Numbered from the stretch's first letter, positions 48,856 to 58,338 are shown. The stretch: 64,000 nucleotides of DNA from Kofleriaceae bacterium (GCA_018057825.1 JAGPCY010000012.1:1-64000), one strand, 5' to 3'. Numbers and translations are program-made. Notes: a model not told the origin generated them from the sequence alone.

Positions 48856-49098
48856 ATGGCCCGCGTTACCGTCGAAGACTGCCTCGAGAAGGTCCCCAAC
48901 CGCTTCGCGCTCGTCGTCCTGGCCGCTGAGCGCGCCCGGCAGCTCTCGCGCGGCGCCACCCCGCTGGTCGACTGCGACAACAAGCCGGCCGTCACCTCGC
49001 TGCGCGAGATCGCGGACGACTACGTGGCGTTCCGCGAGGACGTGAAGGCGACGGTGACCGAGTTCATCAACGAGCGCCGCAAGACGGGATACATGTGA
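48856..49098 (+). CDS. rpoZ: RNA polymerase omega subunit
   Basis: 80 residues with the omega signature: [25 protein letters not shown] and a region with [12 protein letters not shown]. It promotes assembly and stability of the core polymerase. The predicted promoter places the transcript start at the start codon. Two tandem hairpins start at the base after the stop codon. The usual neighbours gmk and spoT are not seen. Confidence 0.96.
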   Translation: MARVTVEDCLEKVPNRFALVVLAAERARQLSRGATPLVDCDNKPAVTSLREIADDYVAFREDVKATVTEFINERRKTGYM

Positions 49099-49137
49099 GG
49101 GTCTTTCGAAAAGACCCTCCCCCAGCATTCGCTGGGG
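49099..49137 (+). terminator. Tandem double hairpin after rpoZ
   Basis: First stem GGGTCTTT/AAAGACCC (8 bp, three-base loop) is joined by TCC to a second stem CCCCAGC/GCTGGGG (7 bp, four-base loop). No T tract follows. The same layout, including the ACCCTCCCCC joint, occurs after the pilin gene at 59005. Likely an RNA 3'-end or terminator element. Confidence 0.6.
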
Positions 49138-49221
49138 CCCCCTCCCAAAACGATCCGACCTAGAGCGGGGGTGTGGTGCCGGGATGCGAGGGCGGCGGTG
49201 GCGCGTGAGCGCGTTTGACGG

Positions 49222-49452
49222 TTGAGTCGGTCCGGTCTCGGTCTCGGACTCGGTCTCGGACTCGGACTCGGTCTCAGGTTCGGACTCGGTCTCGGACTCG
49301 GACTCGGGTTCGGTCTCGGACTCGGTCTCGGATTCGGTCTCGGTTTCGGTCTCGGTTTCGGACTCGGTCTCGGGTTCGGTCTCGGTCTCGGTCTCGGGTT
49401 CGGACTCGGTCTCGGGTTCGGTCTCGGACTCGGACTCGGCCTTCGGTCTCAG
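49222..49452. repeat. Hexamer array 8 (GGNYTC)
   Basis: About 230 bases of CTCGGT/CTCGGA/TTCGGT units before the convergent sigma-factor stop. Between the double hairpin and the array (49138-49221), nothing is recognised. Confidence 0.92.
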
Positions 49453-49454
49453 TC

Positions 49455-50327
49455 TCAGCGCGCCAGGGCGTCGCGAAGCGACAGCTCGAACCGGCTGCGC
49501 AGGACGTCGACGAAGCTATCGAAGTCGACGGCGGCCACCCCGTGCTGGGCGGTGAGCGCGCGCCGGGTCTCGCGGTAGATCTGCTCGCGCGCCGCCGCGA
49601 TCCATCGCGAGATCGTCGCCCGATCGACGCGGTGCATGGTGGCGAGGGCGGCCAGCGACAGGCCATCGAGGGCGTGGAGCCGCAAGATCGTGCGGTCGCG
49701 GGGTGACAGCGCGGCCAGCGCCACCGCCAGCGCGCCGCGCAGCGCCTCGCGGTGCTGGGCCCGCGCCACCTGGGCGCTCGGCGACGGCGCGTCGTCGAGG
49801 AGCCCGAGCGGATCGTCGCCGTCGTCGACCAGCGGCGCGCGACCGGCCCGTCGGCGCGCGCTGATCGCGGCCCGCACCGCCATCAGGCGGAGGAGCGCGC
49901 GCAGCTCGCCGCGTGCGGTCAGCCCGAGGAGCCGCGGAGGCTCGTCGGCGAACAGCATCCGCCGGACCTCCTGGGTCACCTCGGCCAGCTCGTCGGCGGT
50001 GAGACCGAGGCGGGCGACCCCGACCCGTAGCTCGCCGAAGTACCGGGCCTCGAAGCGCGCGATCGCCGCGCTGGCGCCGTCGGCGCAGGCCCAGGCCAGG
50101 GCCAGCTCTTCGCCGTCGAGCGCCTCGAGGTGATCGAGGACCGCCCCGCCGGGGCAGCGCCGCCCGAGGTAGCCGGCCAGCGCGATCGGAGCGACCTCGG
50201 GGCAGGCCGCACACCCGCGCGCCACCACCGCCGCCAGCGCCGGGCCGAGGACCGCGGGCTCGGGCGCCGTCGCGCTCGCGGGGAGCGCGGCGACGAAGGC
50301 CGCCAGGAGGTCGGCGTCGGACGACAT
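49455..50327 (-). CDS. ECF-like RNA polymerase sigma factor
   Basis: 290 residues. A region 2-like segment (ADELAEVTQEVRRML) and a clear region 4 helix-turn-helix (LSPRDRTILRLHALDGLSLAALATMHRVDRATISRW) identify a sigma-70-family factor. The N-terminal 120 residues are longer than in standard ECFs and rich in Ala/Cys (CAACPEVAP). It is divergent from a kinase that starts with a zinc-finger anti-sigma-like domain, the arrangement of kinase-regulated ECF groups. TAGCGT lies seven bases before the ATG. Confidence 0.75.
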   Translation of the reverse strand: MSSDADLLAAFVAALPASATAPEPAVLGPALAAVVARGCAACPEVAPIALAGYLGRRCPGGAVLDHLEALDGEELALAWACADGASAAIARFEARYFGELRVGVARLGLTADELAEVTQEVRRMLFADEPPRLLGLTARGELRALLRLMAVRAAISARRRAGRAPLVDDGDDPLGLLDDAPSPSAQVARAQHREALRGALAVALAALSPRDRTILRLHALDGLSLAALATMHRVDRATISRWIAAAREQIYRETRRALTAQHGVAAVDFDSFVDVLRSRFELSLRDALAR

Positions 50328-50334
50328 TCGACCC

Positions 50335-50340
50335 ACGCTA
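50335..50340 (-). promoter_or_regulatory. -10 element of the sigma-factor gene
   Basis: Minus-strand TAGCGT ends seven bases before the ATG; no clear -35. Predicted leaderless. Confidence 0.35.
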
Positions 50341-50393
50341 CCGCGCGCCGCCGTGCCGTTGCCACCCGCGGCCGCGCCGATCCACGATGCCGC

Positions 50394-52490
50394 GTGGCCC
50401 ACCTCGACGACGCGACCGCCCTGGCCTTCGCCGCCGGTGGGCTCAGCGGCGCCGACCTCGAGGCCGCGCTGGCCCACGTCGACACCTGCGCCGACTGCCG
50501 GCGGGCGATCGCCGGGGTCGCGCGGACCGCGGGCGGCGCCGTCGGCGACGCGGCCGCGGCCGAAGCAGCGCACCCGACCGCGATCGGTCGGTTCGCGATC
50601 GACGGCGTGGCCGGCCGCGGCGCGATGGGCGTGGTCTATCGCGCGCGCGATCCGCGCCTCGAGCGACCGGTGGCGATTAAGATGCTGCGCGGCGACGCCT
50701 TCGCCGGCGACGCCCGCGCGCGCTTCGAGCGCGAGGCCCGGGCCCTCGCTCGCATCGATCACCCCAACGTCGTCAAGGTCTACGAGGTCGGCGAGCACGA
50801 CGGCGCGCTGTACCTGGCGATGGAGCTGGTGGCCGGGCCCACCGTCGACAAGTGGCTGGCCGCGGCGCCGCGCCGCCCGACCGAGATCCTCGCGGTGTTC
50901 CGCGCCGCCGGCCAGGGCCTCCTGGCCGCGCACCAGGCCGGCCTGGTCCACCGCGACTTCAAGCCGGCCAACGCGATGCTCGGCGATGACGGCCGCGTGC
51001 GCGTCACCGACTTCGGCCTGGTCCACCACGGCGACGCCGCCGCGACGCTCGGCGCCACCCCCGCGGGTCCGGTCGACATCCTGACCCGCACCGGCGCGCT
51101 GGTCGGCACGCCGGCCTACCTCGCGCCCGAGCTCCTGGCGGCCGCCCTCGACGGCGACGGCGCGCGCGCCGGCGATCGCGAACGCCTCGGCGTGCCCGAG
51201 CCGCGCTCCGATCAGTTCTCGTTCTGCGTGGCGCTCTACGAGGCGCTGGCCGGCCATCGCCCCTTCGTCGCCACCGACCTGCGCGGCCTGGCCGCCGCGA
51301 TCGAGCGCGGCCCGACGCCGCCGCGGCGACCGATCGCCCGTCGCGTGTTGCGCGCGTTGCGCCGCGGCCTGGCCCGGGCGCCGGCCGATCGCTTCCCGTC
51401 GATGGCCGAGCTCGTCGCCGCGATCGCCCCGCCGCGCCGCGCGCCGTGGCTGGTCGGCGGAGCGCTCGTCGCCGCCGGCGCGCTCGCGACCACCGCGTGG
51501 GCCTGGCCTCGGCCCGCGCCGATCCCCGCCGCCGCCGGGGCGTGCCCGGCCGCCGACGCCCGCTGGGCCTCGCTGTGGACCGCGACCGACCGACGCGCCG
51601 TGCGCGCCGCGATGATCGCGGCCTGGCCGGCACGGCCGCCCGCCGATGTCCGCCCCGAGCTGGCCGCGCGCTGGGACGGCCTCGGCCGGGTCCGCGCCCT
51701 GCTCCTGGTCGATCAGGTCGATCGCCTGGGCGAGCGCTGGCGGTCGAGCTACCGCGAGGTCTGCACCGGGAAGCAGGCCGAGGTCCAGCGCCGCCGCGCG
51801 TGCCTCGACGACCTGGCGCGGCGGATCGCGGCGCTGGTCGCCGCCCCCGGCGCCGGCCTGGGCGATGAGCTGAACGTCCTCGACGGCGACCTCGAGCGCT
51901 GCGCGGTCCACCTGGTCGCCGGCCTCGAGCTGCCGGCCGAGGAGGTCGCGCCGCGGGTCGAACGCGCGCGCGACGACCTGGCCCGGGCCGCCGCCGATCG
52001 CGCCCGCGGCGCCTTGAGCGCGGCCGCCGCCGCCGCCGATCGCGCGATCGCCCTCGGCACCGAGGTGGCCTCGCCCCAGGTCCTCGCCGAGGCCTGGCTC
52101 GAGCGCGGCCTGATCGCGCGGGACGCCGGCGAGGTCCAGGCCTCCCTCGACGCCTGGCACACCGCCCTCGGCTTCGCCCAGCAGCTCGGCCACCATCGCC
52201 TGCTGCGCCGCACCGCCGACGAGCTGGCCGCGCAGTACGCCCTCGGCGCTGGCGCGGTGGCCGAGGCCGAGCGCTGGCTGCGCACCGCCGCCGCCCTCGA
52301 TGGCAAGGTGCCGCCCACCGACGCCGAGCGCGCGGTGCGCGCCCTGGCCCAGGCCGCGCTGGCCCGCCAGGCCGGCAACCGCGACGGCGCGCGCGTGCTC
52401 CTCGACGAGGCCCGCCGGCTCGCCGGCCCGATCGGCTCGCCGCTGGCGGCCCGGGTCGCCGCCGCCCAGGCCGCTCTCGCGGCGCCGTGA
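50394..52490 (+). CDS. Ser/Thr kinase with N-terminal zinc-finger (anti-sigma-like) domain and TPRs
   Basis: 698 residues from GTG. Residues 1-40 carry an HxxxCxxC zinc-binding motif (His28, Cys32, Cys35; HVDTCADC), as in ZAS anti-sigma factors. The kinase domain (65-330) is complete: RGAMGVVYRA, Lys96, HRDFKPAN (187 onward) and DFG (207-209). A membrane span (about 352-372) is followed by about 320 residues of TPR-like helices outside the cytoplasm. Likely controls the divergently encoded sigma factor, integrating an external signal. Confidence 0.88.
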   Translation: MAHLDDATALAFAAGGLSGADLEAALAHVDTCADCRRAIAGVARTAGGAVGDAAAAEAAHPTAIGRFAIDGVAGRGAMGVVYRARDPRLERPVAIKMLRGDAFAGDARARFEREARALARIDHPNVVKVYEVGEHDGALYLAMELVAGPTVDKWLAAAPRRPTEILAVFRAAGQGLLAAHQAGLVHRDFKPANAMLGDDGRVRVTDFGLVHHGDAAATLGATPAGPVDILTRTGALVGTPAYLAPELLAAALDGDGARAGDRERLGVPEPRSDQFSFCVALYEALAGHRPFVATDLRGLAAAIERGPTPPRRPIARRVLRALRRGLARAPADRFPSMAELVAAIAPPRRAPWLVGGALVAAGALATTAWAWPRPAPIPAAAGACPAADARWASLWTATDRRAVRAAMIAAWPARPPADVRPELAARWDGLGRVRALLLVDQVDRLGERWRSSYREVCTGKQAEVQRRRACLDDLARRIAALVAAPGAGLGDELNVLDGDLERCAVHLVAGLELPAEEVAPRVERARDDLARAAADRARGALSAAAAAADRAIALGTEVASPQVLAEAWLERGLIARDAGEVQASLDAWHTALGFAQQLGHHRLLRRTADELAAQYALGAGAVAEAERWLRTAAALDGKVPPTDAERAVRALAQAALARQAGNRDGARVLLDEARRLAGPIGSPLAARVAAAQAALAAP

Positions 52491-52573
52491 TCGCGCGACG
52501 CCGGTCGATTTTGTGCAGCACCCGCGCGCGGGCCGCGATCACCAGGTGAACCCCTCGTCGTTTGGAGTCACCC

Positions 52574-52900
52574 ATGGCCACGCTCAAGCTGTCGCGTCAC
52601 GTCCCTCTCCCCGAGCTGCGCACCACCCTCGCGCGCACCTGCCCCGATCTCGATCTGCAGTCCGCCGGCCCCGGCCTCACCGCGTCGCAGTCGCGCTGGG
52701 TCGCGGCCTGGGTGTTGACCCAGCGCAATCAGGTGCAGGTCGTGCCGATGGTGCGCAGCCTGCCGATGATGCTGGCGCTCCTCGCGATCATGCTCACCGG
52801 CCTCGGCCTCCTCATCTACGCGGTCGCGGTGGTCCCCAAGCAGCAGGCGGTGGTCAAGCGGGTGACCGCGGCCCTCGAGCGCGAGCTGCGCGCCGCCTGA
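52574..52900 (+). CDS. Small membrane protein, unknown function
   Basis: 108 residues. ATG 52574 is preceded by GGAG at a normal distance (a leadered gene). A mostly polar N-terminal half (HVPLPELRTTLARTCPDLD) is followed by one strong membrane span (about 62-84) and a basic/helical tail. No family recognised. Converges on the DUF429 gene with a three-base gap. Confidence 0.6.
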   Translation: MATLKLSRHVPLPELRTTLARTCPDLDLQSAGPGLTASQSRWVAAWVLTQRNQVQVVPMVRSLPMMLALLAIMLTGLGLLIYAVAVVPKQQAVVKRVTAALERELRAA

Positions 52901-52903
52901 CCG

Positions 52904-53758
52904 TCACCGCGGCGGCGCCCAGATCCAGCCGTCGTCGGCGAAGGGCCCCGGCGGCAGGGTCCACCCGTCGCGCGCCCACAGGTACGCGGTGAAGGCGGCG
53001 ACCAGCGCGTCGAAGCAGTGGTCGTTGGACAGCGCGTCCTCGCGGGCCATCCGGCTGCGCGGCGCGAAGTCCAGGTCGGCGAGCTGCTCGAGGATCGCGG
53101 CCCGGGTCTGCCACGGATCCGCGTCGCGCTTGTAGCCGCGGGCCCGCCGGCGATCGAACAGCGCCGCCAGGGTCGCCTGCGGCGAGACCTCGAGCAGGTT
53201 CTGATGCAGCGAGAACCCGGCGCGCACCAGCCGACGCCGCAGGTGATCGGCCCGCGCCGCGACCAGCCCGACCGCGCCGCCGACGTGGCTGGTCGGCAGG
53301 AGCCCACGCTCGTGGCACAGGACCAGCTCGGTCGCGCGGTGGGCGTAGGGCATGACCCGCGAGCGGGCCTGGGGCAGCGATCGCCGCACCGACACCTCGC
53401 GGGGCCCGCCCTGGGCCGCGGCGTTGACCCCGGCGTCCTCGGCCAAGGCCCGGCCCTCGGTGCGCAGCCACACCACCGCGGGATCGACGCAGTCCTCGAC
53501 CCCGGGACAGGCCGGCACCGTGCACCGCGCGCAGGCCGGCCGGGTCAGGGGCGCATTGATCGCGACCACCAGATCGTCGCCCAGGGATCCGACGAAGTCG
53601 AGGATGCTGGCGTCGACCCAGGGCTCGCCGCCGTAGCGCGTCGAGACCGCCTGGACCCGGGCCCGCCCGCCCTCGGCCGTGAGGTGGGTGACCGCCGTGG
53701 TCTTGCCGCGGGCTCCGCCGAGATCGATCCCGACGAAGCTGGTGAAGCGGCGGACCAT
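52904..53758 (-). CDS. DUF429 family protein (RNase H-like fold)
   Basis: 284 residues. An N-terminal FVGIDLGGARGKTTAV strand with the first acidic residue, an INAPLT motif and a Cys-containing insertion (CARCTVPACPGVEDC) are typical of DUF429 proteins, predicted nucleases of the RNase H superfamily. Further conserved residues include the C-terminal HCFDALVAAFTAYL helix. Role unknown. Minus-strand TAAAAC lies seven bases before the ATG. Confidence 0.72.
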   Translation of the reverse strand: MVRRFTSFVGIDLGGARGKTTAVTHLTAEGGRARVQAVSTRYGGEPWVDASILDFVGSLGDDLVVAINAPLTRPACARCTVPACPGVEDCVDPAVVWLRTEGRALAEDAGVNAAAQGGPREVSVRRSLPQARSRVMPYAHRATELVLCHERGLLPTSHVGGAVGLVAARADHLRRRLVRAGFSLHQNLLEVSPQATLAALFDRRRARGYKRDADPWQTRAAILEQLADLDFAPRSRMAREDALSNDHCFDALVAAFTAYLWARDGWTLPPGPFADDGWIWAPPR

Positions 53759-53918
53759 GACCACCGTTTTAGCTCGCGCCGCGGCAGCTCGCCACGCCTG
53801 GAGGTGCGAGGTCCGCGAGATCACTTGGATCGCTCGCCGACGTGACAAAGACCGCAGACTCGGTGTAAGCACGGCCGGTCAGCGACGTTAGGTCGTCGCC
53901 CTGCTGTCGCACCCGCCC

Positions 53919-54233
53919 ATGGCTTTCGATCGTCTCGCGCAATTTCAGGCGCTTATCGCCAAGGCTCCGAAGGATCCGTTCCCGCGGTACGGCCTGGCCA
54001 TGGAGCACAAGAGCCGGGGCGATCTCGCGGCTGCGGCTGCCGCCTTCGACGAGCTGATCGCCGCGTTTCCCGACTACGTGCCCAGCTACCTGATGGCGGG
54101 CGGGGTCGCGGTCAAGCTCGGCCGCGCCGAGACGGCCCGGGCGCTGTACGAGCGCGGCATCGAGGTCGCGACCGCCCGCGGCGACCTCCACGCCAAGGGC
54201 GAGCTGGCCTCGGCCCTCGCGGAGGTCCCGTGA
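53919..54233 (+). CDS. Small TPR protein
   Basis: 104 residues forming about three TPR-like helix pairs (FPRYGLAMEHKSRGDLAAAA, YVPSYLMAGGVAVKLGRAETA, ARALYERGIEVATARGD). Typical of small TPR proteins of myxobacteria that bind one partner. Its stop overlaps the next start (GTGA). Confidence 0.75.
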   Translation: MAFDRLAQFQALIAKAPKDPFPRYGLAMEHKSRGDLAAAAAAFDELIAAFPDYVPSYLMAGGVAVKLGRAETARALYERGIEVATARGDLHAKGELASALAEVP

Positions 54234-54439
54234 CCGGTCTGCGCACGAGCGCGATCGCCCTCGCGGTGGTCCTCGGCGGCGCGGCCTGTGGCGGCAAGCC
54301 CGCCCCGGTCGCGCCGAGCGGCGGGGAACCGGGTGGTGAGCTGGGTGGTGCCGCCTACGGCGGTGATCAGTACGGCGCGAGCGAGCCTGCCGGCGAGCCG
54401 CGACCCGACCCCGACGGGGGAGACCCCGACGGGTATTGA
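54230..54439 (+). CDS. Small lipoprotein
   Basis: 69 residues from GTG, signal peptide ending at LGGAAC, then a Gly/Pro/Tyr-rich tail (GGAAYGGDQYG). Short tethered peptide of unknown function. Coupled to the TPR protein by a four-base overlap. The next lipoprotein has similar Ala-Tyr-Gly-Gly motifs. Confidence 0.6.
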   Translation: MTGLRTSAIALAVVLGGAACGGKPAPVAPSGGEPGGELGGAAYGGDQYGASEPAGEPRPDPDGGDPDGY

Positions 54440-54498
54440 GTTCCGGCGTCTGCCGGCGAGCGCGCGGTGTCCCGCGCATGTCTAGTAAGGAGCATCCC

Positions 54499-54699
54499 AT
54501 GAAGAAGATCGCGATCCTCGTTGTTGCCTCGGCCCTCGCCTTCACCACTGCCGCCTGCTCGAAGAAGAAGGCGGCGACCACCCCGGAGAACACCGCTCCG
54601 GCCGGCGACACCACCGGCGGTGACGGCGCCATGGGCGGCGACGCCTACGGCGGCGACGCGTACGGCAACCCGTGCGCCAGCGCCAACCCCTGCGGCTGA
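54499..54699 (+). CDS. Small lipoprotein, duplicated 5' end elsewhere
   Basis: 66 residues with a strong Shine-Dalgarno (TAAGGAGC) seven bases before the ATG. Signal peptide ends at TTAAC, followed by a Lys-rich stretch and [11 protein letters not shown] repeats with a Cys-Asn pair (NPCASANPC). Its first 79 bases, with the Shine-Dalgarno, are copied at 55954-56029 where the copy runs into a hexamer array. Confidence 0.75.
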   Translation: MKKIAILVVASALAFTTAACSKKKAATTPENTAPAGDTTGGDGAMGGDAYGGDAYGNPCASANPCG

Positions 54700-54828
54700 T
54701 CCCCGCAGCGGACGACCCGCGCGAGGTTGAACCACCGGTTTGACTTCGCGTAGAGTCGTCTGCGCACCGACGCGCTCGCCGCGTCGATCGAGGCGGTCGC
54801 ACAACCGCCGCCGACGGACTCCGTCGGA

Positions 54829-54911
54829 GCCGGGGTGGAGAAATGGTAGACTCGGGGGTCTCAAAAGCCCCTTCCCTCGCGGGAGTGTCGGTTCGAGTCC
54901 GACCCCCGGCA
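54829..54911 (+). tRNA. tRNA-Leu (anticodon CAA)
   Basis: Acceptor stem GCCGGGG/CCCCGGC, anticodon stem GGGGT/GCCCC around loop CTCAAAA, giving anticodon CAA; a long variable arm (class II, as in tRNA-Leu); T arm GTCGG-TTCGAGT-CCGAC. Discriminator base A at 54911; CCA is not encoded. The tRNA immediately precedes a hexamer array and a duplicated immunity-type gene region. Confidence 0.93.
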
Positions 54912-54955
54912 CCGTGCATCGGTCGCCTCGCGCGACCGCGCCGTAGGCGTGGCGG

Positions 54956-55078
54956 ATCGGAGGCGGAGGTGGAGACGGAGGCCGAGACGAGGCCGAGACG
55001 GAGGCCGAGACGGAGGCCGAGGCGGAGACCGAGACCGAGACCGAGGCCGAGACCGAGACCGAGGCCGAGACGGAGGCC
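54956..55078. repeat. Hexamer array 9 (GARNCC)
   Basis: About 120 bases of GAGGCC/GAGACC/GAGGCG units between the tRNA-Leu and the convergent immunity-type gene. Confidence 0.92.
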
Positions 55079-55086
55079 CCGAACGG

Positions 55087-55932
55087 CTAGCGACGGCGGG
55101 CGCGACGCGCCGGCTCCGCGACCGGATGCAGGACCGCGCCCCGGAGCTTGGCCGCGACGATGGCGCGGGCCACGGGCTGGGACACGAGCAGGTAGCGCTC
55201 CGCCTTCAGGCCCGCACCGAACCAGGGCTCGGCCCAGGCGATGGGCCCCTGCGGCGCGCGCCGCAGCGGCGGCAACGGCCCGCGCTGCACCCAGTCGTAT
55301 TTCCGCTGGTGACAGGCCGGGCAGCGCGTGAGGCCGTCGGCCACCTCGAGGCCGCGGGTCTTGAACTCCACCACCTCGTTGACGTCGAGCTGCACCACGG
55401 TCTCGAGCACGCGGTCACCGCTCCGGACCACCGGCCGGGCCGCCACGCCGTGGGGCGCGAAGACCTCGGCGTAGACGTCGGCGCGGACGAACACCTCCCC
55501 GAACCCGGCGTACAGCCCCATCACCGCGTGGCGTCCCCACCGCGGCTCGCGTCGAAACCGAAACGGCGCCTTCTGACGCGCGCCGATCCCACACATCTCG
55601 CAGTACGCCGTCCGGTCGAAGGTCACGTCGAGATAGCCGGAGGTGCCCGGGGTTGGATACGGCTCGCAGTCGAACCAGTTCGGACGCACAGCGCTCAGGC
55701 GGGCCGCGACGACCTCCTCGTCCGAGAACGTTGCCGATACCCAATCGTCTGCGCCCACGTCGGCGATCCACGAGGCCACCGCCGGCCAGCGCGGATCATC
55801 CTCGTGGATATCGAAGATGAGATAGAGCTCGTCCCGGCCACTCCTCTCGCCATGGACTGGCACTCCTGCCGCCGCCAGCGGCCGAAAGGCGCGGCGCGGC
55901 GCGATCACGGAAACGTGATGATTGATTCGCAT
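55087..55932 (-). CDS. Double-CxxC protein, SitI6-like immunity candidate
   Basis: 281 residues, no signal peptide. Two Cys pairs, CEMCG (about residues 112-116) and CPACH (about 222-226), suggest a zinc site; both fit the myxobacterial double-CXXCG paralogous family, members of which have been annotated as SitI6-type immunity proteins against outer-membrane-exchanged toxins. The second motif ends in His rather than Gly. No toxin gene is adjacent, so this would be an orphan immunity gene. A partial copy follows at 56124-56539. Family call from memory of motifs; moderate confidence. Confidence 0.55.
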   Translation of the reverse strand: MRINHHVSVIAPRRAFRPLAAAGVPVHGERSGRDELYLIFDIHEDDPRWPAVASWIADVGADDWVSATFSDEEVVAARLSAVRPNWFDCEPYPTPGTSGYLDVTFDRTAYCEMCGIGARQKAPFRFRREPRWGRHAVMGLYAGFGEVFVRADVYAEVFAPHGVAARPVVRSGDRVLETVVQLDVNEVVEFKTRGLEVADGLTRCPACHQRKYDWVQRGPLPPLRRAPQGPIAWAEPWFGAGLKAERYLLVSQPVARAIVAAKLRGAVLHPVAEPARRARRR

Positions 55933-55967
55933 CTCTCCAGCTCGACGGCGCGGGTAAGGAGCATCCC

Positions 55968-56123
<156 letters not shown>

Positions 56124-56138
<15 letters not shown>

Positions 56139-56539
56139 CGTCCCCACCGCGGCTCGCGTCGAAACCGAAACGGCGCCTTCTGACGCGCGCCGATCCCACA
56201 CATCTCGCAGTACGCCGTCCGGTCGAAGGTCACGTCGAGATAGCCGGACGTCCCCGGGGTTGGATACGGCTCGCAGTCGAACCAGTTCGGACGCACAGCG
56301 CTCAGGCGGGCCGCGACGACCTCCTCGTCCGAGAACATCGTCCACACAAGCTCGGCCGGGTCGACCTCCGCCATCCACGCCGCCACCGCCGGCCAACGCG
56401 GATCATCCTCTTGGACATCGAACACGAGGAAGACCTCACCACGGGAGCGCTTCTCGCCGACCACAGGCAGGCCCAGAGCCGCCAGCGGACGCAGCTTCTT
56501 GCGCGGCACCATGACGGTGATGTGATGATTGATTCGCAT
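56124..56539 (-). pseudogene. Truncated copy of the double-CxxC immunity-like gene
   Basis: Begins with ATG at 56539 and matches the gene at 55087-55932 up to the sequence RWGRHAVMG (about residue 139), where it enters a hexamer array; the C-terminal half with the second Cys pair is missing. Residues 1-70 differ substantially (for example VFLVFDVQEDD versus [11 protein letters not shown]), while residues about 70-139 are identical to the intact copy. The reading frame runs on through the array to 55796 as Arg/Ser repeats. Probably non-functional. Confidence 0.75.
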
Positions 56540-56696
56540 CTCTCCCAGCTCGACGGCGCAGGTTCTTCGGAGTGGTTATGACGGTTCGGTCTGACGCGCC
56601 GCCACCGCGCCACTGCCTCCAGCCGGCTGTGATCGACGCCGCGTCGCAGCGGAGATCGTTGCGCCCCCGCGGCGATGGATCGATGATGCCGCCATC

Positions 56697-57506
56697 ATGC
56701 GATTCCCTTGGGTCCTCGCCGCGGTCATGGCCGCCGGCGCCTGCGCGACCGGCGCGTCGAGCGACGACGACGACGACACCCCCGATGCCCGGGTCGATGC
56801 GTCGCGGGTCGACGGCCCGACGGCGATCGATGCCCCCGCGATCGACGCCCCCGAGATCGACGCGGCGACGATCGACGCGGCGACGATCGACGCGACGGTC
56901 GCGATCGACGCCAGCACCGACGGCGCGACGCCGATCGACGCCGCTGTCCCGGTGGACGCGGCGATCGACGCCCCCGGCTGCACCCCGACGACCCAGCAGC
57001 TCCTCGCCAACGCCAACCTCGACGGCACGCCGCTCGGCACTGGCTGGACGGAGACGCGCATCGACCCGGCGGCGGCGCTCATCACCGCCGACACGCCCGG
57101 GCTGGCGGCCCACACCACGCCCAACCGGATCTGGCTCGGCGGCATCGCCGGCGACATCTTCGAGGACGCCGAGGACGCCCTCGAGCAGACCGTGACCATC
57201 CCGGCCAACACGACCGCGCTGGTGCTGCGCGGTCAGTACGGCGTGCTCACCTCGGAGACCGGCACGACCGTCTACGACGACGCCCGGGTCGAGCTCCTGT
57301 CGACCGGGGGGGCGGTCCTCGAGACGGTGCAGACGCTGTCGAACGCCGGGCCCACCACGACCTGGGTCGCGCTGACCTTCAACTTCGCGACGCCGCGCGC
57401 GGGCCAGACGGTGCGGCTGCGCTTCCGGTCGGCCAACGACTTCTCCAACGAGACCTCGTTCTTCTGGGACTCCCTGGCCCTCGAGGCCACCCTGGCCTGC
57501 CCGTAG
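56697..57506 (+). CDS. Lipoprotein with AIDA-type repeats
   Basis: 269 residues. Signal peptide ending at AAGAC, an acidic stretch (DDDDDTPDA), then repeats of Ala-Ile-Asp-Ala (about 40-95). The C-terminal 170 residues form a beta-sandwich, from NANLDGTPLGTGWTETRI to RAGQTVRLRFRSANDF, resembling carbohydrate-binding modules that follow 'non-gylcosylated' surface anchors. Likely a surface-binding protein. Repeat style links it to the kinase at 2477. Confidence 0.72.
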   Translation: MRFPWVLAAVMAAGACATGASSDDDDDTPDARVDASRVDGPTAIDAPAIDAPEIDAATIDAATIDATVAIDASTDGATPIDAAVPVDAAIDAPGCTPTTQQLLANANLDGTPLGTGWTETRIDPAAALITADTPGLAAHTTPNRIWLGGIAGDIFEDAEDALEQTVTIPANTTALVLRGQYGVLTSETGTTVYDDARVELLSTGGAVLETVQTLSNAGPTTTWVALTFNFATPRAGQTVRLRFRSANDFSNETSFFWDSLALEATLACP

Positions 57507-57543
57507 GCCTCGCGGTCCAACTCGCGCGGCGCCGTTTCTGCGT

Positions 57544-57549
57544 TAGGCT
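57544..57549 (+). promoter_or_regulatory. -10 element before 57556
   Basis: TAGGCT ends six bases before the GTG; no -35 recognised. Predicted leaderless. Confidence 0.4.
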
Positions 57550-57555
57550 CTCCCG

Positions 57556-58071
57556 GTGCGGCCCGCCTGGTCGAGCTTCCTCGTCGTGACGGTCGCCGCC
57601 CTGGCCCTCGGCTGTTCGAAGGCGGGCGAGGAGAGCCGGACCAAGCGGTCGCCGGCGGCGCCGCCCCCGGCCTCTTCCGAGGTCCCGGCGGACCTGGCGA
57701 TCCGCGTCGCCGTCGATGGCGTGGCCCAGCCGCCGATCGACGCCGCCCGGCTGCGCGCCCAGCCCGCCGACTTCGCCGACACCGAGCGCCGAGCCTGGCG
57801 CCTGAGCTCCTTGGTCCCGGCCTTCGACGCGCCGGGCCGGGTGATCGAGGCGGTGGGCGCCGGCGGCATGACGCTCAAGTTCGATCGCCCGGCGACCCCG
57901 GCCGCGCCGACCCCGGTGTTGTTTCTGACCCGCCGCGGCGATGTCGTCGTCGCCCTAGTCGACCCGGCGCAGCCCTTCCCGGACTACCACGGCCAGGGCG
58001 GTCGCCTGCGCCGCCCCGGCGATGCGCAGCCGCACCTGTCTCCGGTGACGGCGCTCCTGGTCACGCGCTAG
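57556..58071 (+). CDS. Lipoprotein, unknown function
   Basis: 171 residues from GTG; signal peptide ending at LALGC, a Lys/Pro-rich tether and an alpha/beta domain (LAIRVAVDGVAQPPID, GMTLKFDRPA). No catalytic motif. Upstream TAGGCT supports this start. Confidence 0.65.
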   Translation: MRPAWSSFLVVTVAALALGCSKAGEESRTKRSPAAPPPASSEVPADLAIRVAVDGVAQPPIDAARLRAQPADFADTERRAWRLSSLVPAFDAPGRVIEAVGAGGMTLKFDRPATPAAPTPVLFLTRRGDVVVALVDPAQPFPDYHGQGGRLRRPGDAQPHLSPVTALLVTR

Positions 58072-58219
58072 CGCGACCTTAACGCGTCAGACTCACCGGC
58101 CAGGGAGGAGCCCCACGCCGTCTTCCCCACGCGCCGGCCGACCGACCCGCCCGAGCGCGTCGGCCCCCGCTACCCCACCGCCCACCTGCGAACCATCCGC
58201 TACCCCGCCGCAACCCCGC

Positions 58220-58255
58220 GTGACAATTAAGGAATGAAGTGACATTTTTCGTCAC
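58220..58255 (+). promoter_or_regulatory. Probable PilR enhancer site of the first pilin gene
   Basis: GTGAC at 58220, and an inverted pair GTGAC (58239)-ATTTTTC-GTCAC (58251). GTGAC-N-TTTTT recurs upstream of the pilin at 61261, at nearly the same distance from its -24 element (101 versus 100 bases). Confidence 0.6.
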
Positions 58256-58338
58256 GGTGGCAGGCCGCATTTCGTCGCTCGGCGCCCCCCGACGTCCCCC
58301 GGGCCGCGAAAACCCGACGGTTTGGGCCTCACCCCGGA

